NCBI GenBank assembly: GCA_003135055.1
Contig: PLDF01000506.1
Span: 1-43,392 of the forward strand
Reading direction: 5' to 3'
DNA: 43,392 nucleotides
Source: Bryobacterales bacterium
GTDB taxonomy: Bacteria > Acidobacteriota > Terriglobia > Bryobacterales > Bryobacteraceae
Below are positions 22,819-31,463 of the stretch, in pieces. The first letter of the stretch is position 1, and each line of letters begins with the position of its first letter. The notes under the pieces are model-generated. The model saw only the letters and a list, made by a program, of their open reading frames with translations. It was not told where the DNA came from and made no database searches. The translations under genes and the position numbers were made by a program.

Positions 22819-25800
22819 TCAGAACGTTAGTTTCAGAGCCATCTGCATGACCCTCGCCGGCGACGTACCGCTGATGGTGCCGGCCGTGGCATTGCCGATC
22901 GACGCAGCCGGCAGACTGAAGTTTGCACGATTGAAAGAGTTGAACATCTCCCACCGGTAAGTCAGCTTAAATCTTTCTTTGAAGCGGAAGTCGCGGTGAA
23001 TGCCAAGATCGGCATTGAAGAAGCCGGGCCCCTGAATGATTCCCAGGCCGGCATTGCCGAAGGTGTACTGCGCCGGGATGGCGAATGCCGCCACATTGAA
23101 CCACGCATTTATGGTTCGCTGGCTCGCAGGCAGATTCGGATTCGAGACCCAATTGGGCCGCTCGGTGGCCGTAACATTTCCGGTTGTGGTGGTGGCGTTC
23201 GATACCGAGGCGGAGAGACTGGGCGATGCCCACTGCCCGGAATAGAACGTCCACACGCCGGTAAGGTCCCAGTTACCGACGATGTAGGACATCACGCCTT
23301 TACTCAGGTGCTGGCGTCCGGCGCCGAAAGGCAGTTCGTAGACGTGATTGAACACCAGCGTCTGGCGACGATCTTCAGGGGCGTTGCCCCAATCGCAGGC
23401 GCTGCAATAAGAATTCTCCGGCCGGGTGGAAGACGCCTCGCCGCGGGTATTGGAAAGGTTGTGCGACCAGGTCCATGCGACGCCTCCCGATAGCCCGTTG
23501 GCCAGCCGCTTGCGCAGGCTGGTCTGCATCGACTGATATTTAGAAGCGCCAAAATTGGTCCGCATGTCGACATCGCCAAGCAGGGGATCCATCGCGTAGA
23601 GCGGCCTTCGGGGATTGAGGACGCCCGGACCGGGCACGGGCTGGTTCGCGTTGATCGAATTGAGCAGATCCAGCCCTCTGGTTCCGACATAGGAAACTTC
23701 CAACAAGAGGCTGGAAGTGAGCTCACGCTGCACGCCGATGCTCCACTGGATGACTTTCGGGATTCTGATGCTGGGATCGTATTCGAGCGTGTAGCCGCTG
23801 TTGAGTGTGGCCGGGTTGGTGAGAGTCGGTTGTACCGGGAGCGGCAGACCGGCCGAAATGGTAAACGGCGGAGCGGCGTTCTGGTCGGGAGTGTAAGTCT
23901 GGCCGACAGTCAAGGGGGGGTTCTGATGCAGCTCCTTGCCCATGTTCCAGGACTCGACATAGAAAAAACCGCCGCCGCTTCGCAGAACGGTTTTGCCATC
24001 GCGTGTTAGAAGATACGTGAGACCCGCCCGCGGCGCAAAATTGTTGGTATCGAGTCTTACCAGGGAACGGCTGTTGCCGTTCACGCCGGCCAGGTCGAAA
24101 ATGCCGGTGTTTATGTTGAAATTGGACCATTGGTTGTTCACTTCGTAGGGCGGAGATTGCATTTCATGCCGTAAGCCGTAGGTCACAGTCAGGCGGTTGG
24201 AAACGCGCCAGGCATCCTCGAAGAAGAAGCCGGTCTCCCACATGCGCATGCCAAACACGCCCTCCTGAACACTGCGCGTGGCGCCGTTGAAAGCGCCCAG
24301 CGCGAAGTCGGCCAAAGCCAAGCCGCCGCCAGTGCCGCCAATCTGGCGCGTGAACTCGCCAGTGAACGTATAGGCTCCGCGCGCGCTTTGCACCGTGAAT
24401 CCATTCATATCGTGGCGTAGGTAGCGCCCGCCCATCTTAAAGGTGTGGGAGCCTTTCACGATGTTCAACACGTCCTCGTATTGGTAGGTGAGGGTATGAT
24501 TCTCATCCGGAAACTGCGCGGTATTTCCGATGGTGGCATAGCCGCTGATGCCGTAACCGGGAAGGCCGCCGCTACGGTTGCTGATGTTGATTCCAGGGAT
24601 GCCGAGCTCCTGCGCGATGGGAGCCTGTGAACCGAGGGCGAGAGTATCGTCATACCGCGGACGAATCAAGCCCAGCCGGACTTCATTCACGATGTGGCCG
24701 CCAAATACCTTGACATAGTTCAAGGTGGTCGTCCAGTTGCCAAGGGTGGTGACGATGCCGCCCGTCAGAAACGCGCCCACGTTGATAGGCGCATTGGGAT
24801 TGGACGGAAGCGAGCCGGCGCTGACGCCGAACGTATCCAGGCGGCTGAACTTGAAGAAGATGCGGTCGGACCCGCTCAGATTATGGTCGACGCGAATATC
24901 GAACTGATCGTCCGTTTCGGCATTCTCGGGGCTGAACAGGAAGTTGCGCGTGCTGGCGCCGTTGGTTGGCGTTGGCAACAGGCTCATCAGCTTTGCGGCC
25001 AACGGGTCCAGCTCAGAAGCCGGAATGATGTTGCCCGGATACGGCGCGCGGAGACCGGCGCTGGTAATCGTGTACGGATCGTACAGCGGCGTAGAGGTGA
25101 CGGCGCTGAAGTTTCCCGTCATGACGGCCTTGCTCTGCGTCAGGGTCGGAATGCTCTGCACCGAGTTGGACGGCTGGCGAATGCGGGTGCCCTGATAATC
25201 GCCGAAGAAGAACGTCTTATTCTTGCGGATAGGTCCGCCGAGGGTGCTCCCGAATTCATTGCGCTGAAAGGCCGCCCTGGGCGCGCCGCCAAGGTTGTTG
25301 AAGAACGTGTTGGCGTCCATGTCGGAATTGCGGAGAAACTCGTACGCGTCGCCGTGGTAAGCGTTGCCGCCGCTCTTGCTCTGCACCACGGTTGTCGCGC
25401 CCGCCGCGGCGCCATATTCCACGGTGTAGTTGCTGGCCAGAACGCGAACCTCCTGGATGGCGTCCACCGAAGGCACCAGCACGAGGTAGTTCACCCACAT
25501 GTCTTTGTTGTAGATGCCGTCGATCAGATAGCTATTGTTATTCGGCAGCGAGCCGTTTACGGCCACCGAGACGTCGGTTCGCTGGCCGGCATAAGCGCCC
25601 ACCGCGGCGGTCATCACCGAGCTGGTGGGCGAACCGCCCGGCATCAGTGGAAGCAACTGCACAAAGGAGCGGCCATTGAGCGGGGTCTCGACGATCTGCT
25701 GGTTGGTGACCAAGGTAGAGACCGCCGCGGATTGAGACTGCACCAGCGAAGCTTGCCCGGTGACCTCCACGGTTTGTTGGACGTTACCCAAGGCGAGTTG

Positions 25801-26133
25801 CAGATCGACCGTCTGCGTGTCCGCCGCGGTGAGCTGGATGCCGTTTCGCACCAGACGCTGAAAGCCCGGGTGCTCCACGGTTACAGTCAAAATACCGGTT
25901 GGGAATAAGTTGGCAACGTACTGGCCATTGGCGTTGGTGGTCACCGTGCGCGAGAACTTGGTGGCGTCGTGGGTGACGATGACTTGGGCGCCGGAAACCG
26001 CTGCGCCTGCCTGGTCGACTACCGTTCCCACCACGGTTCCGCTTTCAGCCTGCGCGAAAAGCCGGGACCCCGAGAAGAGAGTGAAAAGCGCTGTGCAAGT
26101 GAGCAACAGCCGGGTATACAGCCGGGTATTCAT
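22819..26133 (-). CDS. TonB-dependent receptor, Oar-like, with carboxypeptidase-regulatory domain
   Basis: A large outer-membrane beta-barrel protein (1104 residues). The start at 26133 is chosen because GAGGAGG precedes it and a signal peptide follows (RLLLTCTALFTLFSGSRLFAQ). Residues about 30-110 form a CarboxypepD_reg-like domain (GTVVGTVVDQAGAAVSGAQV). A plug-like region comes next (VETPLNGRSFVQLLPLMPG, VEYGAAAGATTVVQSKSGG), then a long barrel ending in Phe (MALKLTF), the usual assembly signal. Proteins of this acidobacterial type are thought to import or bind large molecules. No SusD partner is nearby. A strong divergent promoter is shared with the CE15 gene at 26543, suggesting a joint role in plant-polymer use; the ligand is unknown. 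Confidence 0.87.
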   Translation of the reverse strand: MNTRLYTRLLLTCTALFTLFSGSRLFAQAESGTVVGTVVDQAGAAVSGAQVIVTHDATKFSRTVTTNANGQYVANLFPTGILTVTVEHPGFQRLVRNGIQLTAADTQTVDLQLALGNVQQTVEVTGQASLVQSQSAAVSTLVTNQQIVETPLNGRSFVQLLPLMPGGSPTSSVMTAAVGAYAGQRTDVSVAVNGSLPNNNSYLIDGIYNKDMWVNYLVLVPSVDAIQEVRVLASNYTVEYGAAAGATTVVQSKSGGNAYHGDAYEFLRNSDMDANTFFNNLGGAPRAAFQRNEFGSTLGGPIRKNKTFFFGDYQGTRIRQPSNSVQSIPTLTQSKAVMTGNFSAVTSTPLYDPYTITSAGLRAPYPGNIIPASELDPLAAKLMSLLPTPTNGASTRNFLFSPENAETDDQFDIRVDHNLSGSDRIFFKFSRLDTFGVSAGSLPSNPNAPINVGAFLTGGIVTTLGNWTTTLNYVKVFGGHIVNEVRLGLIRPRYDDTLALGSQAPIAQELGIPGINISNRSGGLPGYGISGYATIGNTAQFPDENHTLTYQYEDVLNIVKGSHTFKMGGRYLRHDMNGFTVQSARGAYTFTGEFTRQIGGTGGGLALADFALGAFNGATRSVQEGVFGMRMWETGFFFEDAWRVSNRLTVTYGLRHEMQSPPYEVNNQWSNFNINTGIFDLAGVNGNSRSLVRLDTNNFAPRAGLTYLLTRDGKTVLRSGGGFFYVESWNMGKELHQNPPLTVGQTYTPDQNAAPPFTISAGLPLPVQPTLTNPATLNSGYTLEYDPSIRIPKVIQWSIGVQRELTSSLLLEVSYVGTRGLDLLNSINANQPVPGPGVLNPRRPLYAMDPLLGDVDMRTNFGASKYQSMQTSLRKRLANGLSGGVAWTWSHNLSNTRGEASSTRPENSYCSACDWGNAPEDRRQTLVFNHVYELPFGAGRQHLSKGVMSYIVGNWDLTGVWTFYSGQWASPSLSASVSNATTTTGNVTATERPNWVSNPNLPASQRTINAWFNVAAFAIPAQYTFGNAGLGIIQGPGFFNADLGIHRDFRFKERFKLTYRWEMFNSFNRANFSLPAASIGNATAGTISGTSPARVMQMALKLTF

Positions 26134-26302
26134 CGAGTGCCTCCTCATAGCCCTCCTCCAGACGACCGGGTGCGAGGATCGCCGCATGTTCCGATGATTC
26201 GAACAGAGCCTCGCGGGACGCTTTCGGCGTCTTCAATTGCCCGGCCCAAGGGCTACCACATGGCGAACCCGGCCTGGTGGAATTAGTATCAGTATCGAAC
26301 AA

Positions 26303-26331
26303 AATATATGCCGGTTACATTGCGATGTCAA
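26303..26331 (-). promoter_or_regulatory. sigma70-like promoter for TonB receptor gene
   Basis: On the minus strand TTGACA (26331-26326), a 17-base spacer and TATATT (26308-26303) match the consensus closely. The leader would be about 160 bases. The region is notably AT-rich against the local background. Confidence 0.7.
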
Positions 26332-26440
26332 GAGCAGATTGTGGGTTAACCACCGGTTTTTGGGGAAATTACAAATTTATGGTCGGGCGGGTTTCCCGGT
26401 ATTGCCGCGAAACGCTGTTCACACTTTGCTAAAATGGTTA

Positions 26441-26469
26441 TTGACAAGCATTTTGTTTCAGTACACAAT
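26441..26469 (+). promoter_or_regulatory. sigma70-like promoter for second CE15 gene
   Basis: TTGACA at 26441-26446, a 17-base spacer and CACAAT at 26464-26469. The -35 box and spacing match the promoter of the first CE15 gene at 210-238. It diverges from the TonB receptor promoter, with 109 bases between the two -35 boxes. Confidence 0.6.
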
Positions 26470-26542
26470 TAAATGAATTTTCGCGGGCGGGCCCAGTCAA
26501 GAAGCCGCATGTGGCCTACGTTGCCCACCCTGGAGGGAACTC

Positions 26543-28030
26543 ATGCAAAGTACGCAACCGGTTCGATGGTTATCCGGGCTGGCGCTGGTGGCATTAGCCG
26601 GCATTCCAATAGTCAGTTGGTCGTTTCAGGCGACGCAACAGCCGCCCGCACAGCAGCCGGCGGCGGTCGCCGCGCCGACGAATCCGACTCTCGCCGCTTC
26701 CGAGCAGGACCGGCAACGGCTGATGGATCTCCTGCACATCACGACGCTGCGCCTTGGACCGCAATCGAGGCCCGAACCGCAACCGGGGCGTCTCGGTCTG
26801 GTGAACTACGACGAATCGAAGGCCAATCCATATCCCGATCTGCCCGACCCGCTGGTATTGAAGAACGGCAAGAAGGTCACGACGGCAAAAATGTGGTGGA
26901 ACCAGCGCCGGCCGGAGATCGTGGAGGATTTCGACCGCGAAGTCTACGGCCGCATGCCTAAGAATGTGCCCAAGGTGAAATGGGAAGTCACCTCGACGAC
27001 CAAGGGCATGAACGGCGATTTTCCGATCGTCACGAAACAACTGGTAGGGCACGTGGACAACTCTGTCGATCCGCAAATCACGGTCGACATCCAGGTGGTT
27101 CTGAATACGCCGGCGAATGCCACGGGGCCGGTGCCGGTGATCATGCAATTCGGCGGATTTGGCGGCGGCCGCGGAGCGGCGCGCGGAGGGGCTCCCGGGG
27201 CGGCGGGCCGCGCTCCGGCAGCGGGTCGTGCTCCGGCGGCGCCACCGGTCTCCTACGGTCCACCATGGCAGCAACAAGTCTTGGCTAAGGGTTGGGGTTA
27301 CGCCACCATCAATCCTTCCAGTGTCCAGGCGGATAACGGCGCCGGCCTGACGCAGGGGATTATCGGCTTGGTCAACAAGGGCCAGCCTCGCTCGGTCGAC
27401 GATTGGGGCGCGTTGCGGGCATGGGGTTGGGGCGCCAGCCGGGCTCTCGATTACTTCGAGACCGATAAATCGGTCGACGCGAAACACGTCGCGTTGGAAG
27501 GCCACTCGCGCTATGGCAAAGCGGCGATCGTCGCCATGGCGTACGATCAGCGTTTCTGGACCGCGTATGTCAGTTCCTCGGGCGAAGGCGGCGCCAAGCT
27601 GCACCGCCGCAACTGGGGCGAGCAGGTGGAAAACGTAGCCGCGCCCAATGAATACCACTGGATGGCAGGCAACTTCCTCAAGTATTCAGGACCGTTGCAT
27701 GTCAACGATCTGCCGGTGGACTCCCACGAGTTGATCGCCTTGTGCGCTCCACGCCCGGTGTTCTTGAGCGGCGGATCGCTCGCGGCAGGCGATGGTTGGG
27801 TGGACGCCAAGGGCACGTTCATGGCGGGCGTGGGCGCCGGACCGGTGTACAAACTTCTGGGCAAGAAAGATCTCGGCACGGCCGAATTCCCGCCCATGGA
27901 AACAGCTCTGCTCGATGGCGACATCGGATTTCGACAGCACAGCGCGGGCCACACCGACGCGCCGAACTGGCCGGTGTTCCTGGATTTTGCCAGCCGGCAT
28001 ATGGAGACAGTTTCCACCAATACAAAGTGA
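26543..28030 (+). CDS. exported CE15-family glucuronoyl esterase (paralog 2)
   Basis: A 495-residue secreted esterase with the CE15 triad Ser322 (GHSRYGKAA), Glu348 (SSGEGGAK) and His470 (HSAGHT). Such enzymes cut lignin-glucuronoxylan esters. A signal peptide (LSGLALVALAGIPIVSWSF) starts the protein and GGAGGG precedes the ATG. By eye well over half of the residues equal those of the paralog at 338-1816, and long blocks are the same. The largest difference is an Arg/Gly/Ala-rich insert of about 30 residues (GGGRGAARGGAPGAAGRAPA) at about residues 208-236, longer than in paralog 1. It is divergent from the TonB receptor and followed by two Gfo/Idh genes. Confidence 0.88.
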   Translation: MQSTQPVRWLSGLALVALAGIPIVSWSFQATQQPPAQQPAAVAAPTNPTLAASEQDRQRLMDLLHITTLRLGPQSRPEPQPGRLGLVNYDESKANPYPDLPDPLVLKNGKKVTTAKMWWNQRRPEIVEDFDREVYGRMPKNVPKVKWEVTSTTKGMNGDFPIVTKQLVGHVDNSVDPQITVDIQVVLNTPANATGPVPVIMQFGGFGGGRGAARGGAPGAAGRAPAAGRAPAAPPVSYGPPWQQQVLAKGWGYATINPSSVQADNGAGLTQGIIGLVNKGQPRSVDDWGALRAWGWGASRALDYFETDKSVDAKHVALEGHSRYGKAAIVAMAYDQRFWTAYVSSSGEGGAKLHRRNWGEQVENVAAPNEYHWMAGNFLKYSGPLHVNDLPVDSHELIALCAPRPVFLSGGSLAAGDGWVDAKGTFMAGVGAGPVYKLLGKKDLGTAEFPPMETALLDGDIGFRQHSAGHTDAPNWPVFLDFASRHMETVSTNTK

Positions 28031-28253
28031 AAACCCCGGAGGTGCATAATTGCTTTGGGGATTTCGGGGCGCTGTGGCGGAAATCGCCCGTGTGGAGCGG
28101 TGAAACAATCGGTTGGCAAGCAAAAGCGCGTGCCCCACAAAAACTCAAACCTGTGCGCGCTAACGTGGGACGCTTTCGTCTGTCAACCCGGCGATCTCAG
28201 CGATTCCCTCACAGCTTCTGAGACTGAGGAGCGGTGAAACATATCGCGTTCAC

Positions 28254-28292
28254 ATGAGTGTGAACGCTGCACGCAGGAGTGCGTGCGCCACG
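28254..28292 (-). repeat. dispersed repeat shared with 19909-19957
   Basis: This inverted copy of the repeat beginning CGTGGCGCACGCACTC lacks the 12-base internal duplication. It ends 24 bases before the start of the next gene, inside its leader. Confidence 0.6.
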
Positions 28293-28315
28293 TATTTGTG
28301 GTTGGAGACGAGACG

Positions 28316-29470
28316 ATGAAGAATCAAGTGACCCGGCGTTCCATTTTAAAAGCCGCGGGAACGGCGGGAGTGGCCGGGGGGTTGCCGGAAATTGCTATGG
28401 CGTTTCAGCCGGCGGGACCGGTTGCGTACGAAGTAGCGGCGAGCAGCTACCAGGACGCCGCGCCCAAATACTCGATTAAGTTCGCGGTGATCGGGATCGA
28501 CCACAATCACATCAATGGCATCACCGACGCGTTGCGCCGCGGCGGCGGCGAGTTGGTGGCGGTACACTCAAACCTTGCCGAAACGCTGGCCGGATTTCAG
28601 AAGCGCTATCCTGGCGTGAAGGTGGCTGCCAGCGAAGATGAGATCCTGAACGATCCATCCATTCAATTGGTGGCTTCCGCCGCTATCCCGGATCTGCGGG
28701 CGCCACTCGGCGTCCGGGTCATGCGGCACGGCAAGGATTATCTGAGCGACAAGCCCGGCATCACCACTCTGGAACAGCTTGCCGAGGTCCGCCGGGCGGT
28801 CAAAGAGACCAACCGTATGTTCGCCATCATGTACTCCGAACGGCTTGAGGTTAGGGCTGCGGTCAAGGCGGGCGAACTGGTGAAGGCTGGCGCCATCGGA
28901 AAGGTGGTTCAGACCGTGAACCTGGCTCCGCATCAGGTGAACGAGAAGACCCGCCCGGAGTGGTTTTGGGATCCGGCCCGCTACGGCGGCATCCTGTGCG
29001 ACATCGGATCGCACCAGGCGGACCAGTTCGTGTATTACACCGGATCGACTGTGGCGGATGTGACGGCGTCGCAGATTGGGAATGTGAATTACCCGCACCA
29101 TCCGAAGTTCCAGGACTTTGGCGACATGATGCTGCACGGCAATGGCGGCTTGGGATACGTACGCGTCGACTGGTTCACGCCCGATGGCCTGGGAGTATGG
29201 GGCGACGGACGGTTGTTCATTTTGGGAACCGAGGGATACATCGAATTGCGGAAGTATGCGGATATTGCCGGGCGCCCGGGCGGCAATCACCTGTTCCTGG
29301 TGGACAAGAAGAAGGTCACGTATATGGACTGCAGCCAGGTGGTGTTGCCGTTCGGGCCGCAGTTCGTGGGCGACATTGTGAACCGCACCCGTGTGGCGCA
29401 AAACCAGGAGCAGGCGCTGCTGGCCACCGAACTGGTTCTGAAGGCGCAGAAGAATGCGCGTGTGGTGTAA
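28316..29470 (+). CDS. Tat-exported Gfo/Idh/MocA oxidoreductase 1
   Basis: A predicted NAD(P)-dependent sugar or polyol dehydrogenase. The start at 28316 gives a twin-arginine signal (VTRRSILKAAGTAGVAGG) and has GGAGACGAG upstream. The Rossmann start is FAVIGIDHNHINGI, lacking the usual GxGxxG. The catalytic lysine is in YLSDKPG, where Asp replaces the common Glu of EKP. The C-terminal domain includes DIGSHQADQFVYYTG with the expected His. It is the first of two adjacent Gfo/Idh genes. Such Tat-exported enzymes may hold a tight cofactor, as in glucose-fructose oxidoreductase. The substrate is not identifiable. Confidence 0.82.
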   Translation: MKNQVTRRSILKAAGTAGVAGGLPEIAMAFQPAGPVAYEVAASSYQDAAPKYSIKFAVIGIDHNHINGITDALRRGGGELVAVHSNLAETLAGFQKRYPGVKVAASEDEILNDPSIQLVASAAIPDLRAPLGVRVMRHGKDYLSDKPGITTLEQLAEVRRAVKETNRMFAIMYSERLEVRAAVKAGELVKAGAIGKVVQTVNLAPHQVNEKTRPEWFWDPARYGGILCDIGSHQADQFVYYTGSTVADVTASQIGNVNYPHHPKFQDFGDMMLHGNGGLGYVRVDWFTPDGLGVWGDGRLFILGTEGYIELRKYADIAGRPGGNHLFLVDKKKVTYMDCSQVVLPFGPQFVGDIVNRTRVAQNQEQALLATELVLKAQKNARVV

Positions 29471-29488
29471 TAGCTTTGGCACGGTTTG

Positions 29489-29524
29489 GTCGACAACGAC
29501 AGTTATAACGACAGTTACAACGAC
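29489..29524 (+). repeat. short 12-bp tandem repeat
   Basis: Three units of about 12 bases end in AACGAC (for example AGTTATAACGAC and AGTTACAACGAC) just upstream of the ribosome site of the next gene. It could alter leader length or folding. Confidence 0.55.
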
Positions 29525-29538
29525 AGGAGAACAGGGTT

Positions 29539-30918
29539 ATGGCAGAGAAACAAAAGTTGTCGCGGCGATCGATATTGAAGACAGGCGCGGGGGCCGCGAT
29601 TACTGCCGGGTTCCCTACGATTGTGCCGTCGAGCGTGTTCGGGCAGACGGCTCCCAGCAACCGGATCAACGTGGGCGCGATCGGCGTAGGGCGCATTTCG
29701 CGCACGCACGATCTGCCGGCCATCCGGAAGTATGAGCTGGCGCGGATTATGGCGGTGTGCGATCTGGATGCCAATCGCGTGGAGCAGGGCAAGACGCTGG
29801 TGAACGGTTTCTACTCGACCGGCGGCAAACCATATGACGGCGTCAAGGGATATCGCGACTATCATGAACTGCTGGCGAACAAGGACGTGGATGCCGTGGT
29901 GATCTCGACGCCGGACCACCAGCACGCGGTTCTGGCGGTGAATGCGGTGCGCGCGGGCAAGGATGTCTATTTGCAGAAGCCGGCCTCGCTGACGATCGCC
30001 GAGGGCCGGTATATGAGCGACGCGGTGAGAGCTTCCAAACGGGTTTTTCAGATCGGGTCGCAGCAGCGTTCGTGGAAGCAGTTCCACCGGGCCTGCGAAC
30101 TGGTGCGCAACGGACGGATCGGGGATGTGCAACACGTGGAGATCGGTCTGCCGGGCGATCCCTCGGGACCGGAGGCGCGGGAGACGCCAGTACCGCCCAA
30201 CCTGAACTACGATGCATGGCTGGGGACCACGCCGCAGGTGTACTACACGGAAATGCGCGTGCATCCGCAGAAGGATTTCGACCGGCCGGGTTGGCTGCGC
30301 TGCGAACAGTTCGGCGCCGGTATGATCACCGGCTGGGGAGCGCACCACGTGGACACGGCGCACTGGGGCATGAACACGGAGCTTACCGGGCCGGTGGAGA
30401 TCTGGGGGACCGCCGAATTCCCGACGCACGGATTATGGAACGTGCATGGGAAATTCAAGACGGAGGGGCGGTACGCGAACGGGATGAGCATGTCGATTTC
30501 GGGCGATTATCCGAACGGGATCAAGTTCATCGGCACGAAGGGTTGGATCTTTGTGACGCGCGAGCAAAACGTGACGGCGAGCGATCCGGGCGGGCCTATG
30601 GGGAAGCCGCTGGAGGCGAGCGACGCGAAGATCCTCGACAGCGTGATCGGGCCGAATGAGATTCACCTCGCGACGGCCGATGAACATCACGCGAACTGGC
30701 TCGACTGCGTACGGAGCCGCAGGGAGACGCTGGCGCCGGCCGAAATCGCGCACCGGGCGTGCTCGACTTGCCTGCTGCACCATATGGCGATGAAGACCAA
30801 GCGCAAGTTGTATTGGGATCCCATGAAGGAGCGTTTCAAGAACGACGACGACGCCAATGCGATGCTGAGCCGGCCGCAGCGAGCTCCTTACGGATTCAAT
30901 AAGACTGGAGCGGTGTAA
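29539..30918 (+). CDS. Tat-exported Gfo/Idh/MocA oxidoreductase 2
   Basis: A 459-residue enzyme with a twin-arginine signal (LSRRSILKTGAGAAITAG) and AGGAG before the ATG. The nucleotide-binding motif INVGAIGVGRISRTHDLPAI has a usable GxGxxx turn. The catalytic Lys lies in YLQKPASLT, with Gln in place of Glu. The C-terminal sheet contains GWGAHHVDTAHWG, typical of the long Gfo/Idh subgroup found with oxidative sugar-processing loci. It lies 68 bases after oxidoreductase 1 and is probably co-transcribed. The two are not close paralogs (384 and 459 residues), so they likely act on different substrates or steps. Confidence 0.87.
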   Translation: MAEKQKLSRRSILKTGAGAAITAGFPTIVPSSVFGQTAPSNRINVGAIGVGRISRTHDLPAIRKYELARIMAVCDLDANRVEQGKTLVNGFYSTGGKPYDGVKGYRDYHELLANKDVDAVVISTPDHQHAVLAVNAVRAGKDVYLQKPASLTIAEGRYMSDAVRASKRVFQIGSQQRSWKQFHRACELVRNGRIGDVQHVEIGLPGDPSGPEARETPVPPNLNYDAWLGTTPQVYYTEMRVHPQKDFDRPGWLRCEQFGAGMITGWGAHHVDTAHWGMNTELTGPVEIWGTAEFPTHGLWNVHGKFKTEGRYANGMSMSISGDYPNGIKFIGTKGWIFVTREQNVTASDPGGPMGKPLEASDAKILDSVIGPNEIHLATADEHHANWLDCVRSRRETLAPAEIAHRACSTCLLHHMAMKTKRKLYWDPMKERFKNDDDANAMLSRPQRAPYGFNKTGAV

Positions 30919-31463
30919 GAGCAGGCGGGCCCCGAGGCTGAGGAGCGCGGATTCCCGTCGCGGCGCCTTCGCCATTTAGTTGCCTTCGCCACGCGGTTGA
31001 TTGACATCAACGGTGCGCTTCGCCCGCTCCATCGTCGCGCTGGCACCGCGCGCTTCGCGCTAAGCTCTGAAGCCAATTGAATCTTGTGGTCGCGCCCGCA
31101 TAGGCCGGGCCGAACACAGAACCGGCAATCCCGGCACAGGCCCGGGGGAACTCGGCGTTGGTTTACCAGAGCGATGAGTGCGCCGGGCCAAGCGGGAATG
31201 CCTTGAGCCTGAACTGCGTCACGGTGCCGGTCCCCGCGGCGTTCACCGCACTCGCAGTTCTATCGGGAACTTTTAGGCAGACCGGTGCGCAGACCCACTG
31301 GAGCCCGGCGGGGCGAAGGCATCCTTCACGTTCCGATCCCGATGGATTCCCGGTGCAGTTGAACGGACCCGGCTATGTAAGGGACATGCGGGTTTCGGAC
31401 GCCCCGTGTGCGACGGCTTGCGAAGCCTACACTGGAGTCTGGTTCTATTTCTTAAGGAGAAAC
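30919..31463. other. intergenic region upstream of amidase gene
   Basis: About 545 bases. A plus-strand frame open from 31158 joins the amidase frame but has no ribosome site or protein-like features, so it is treated as non-coding leader. CGCTTCGCGC-type short inverted repeats occur near 31055. No promoter stands out. Confidence 0.4.

Noticed and set aside
24694..25908. 404-codon plus-strand frame inside the TonB receptor gene
   Set aside because: Antisense to a well-supported barrel protein, without motifs.
31158..31463. Upstream extension of the amidase frame
   Set aside because: A signal peptide and AAGGAG site support 31464; the extension would bury the signal and lacks a ribosome site.
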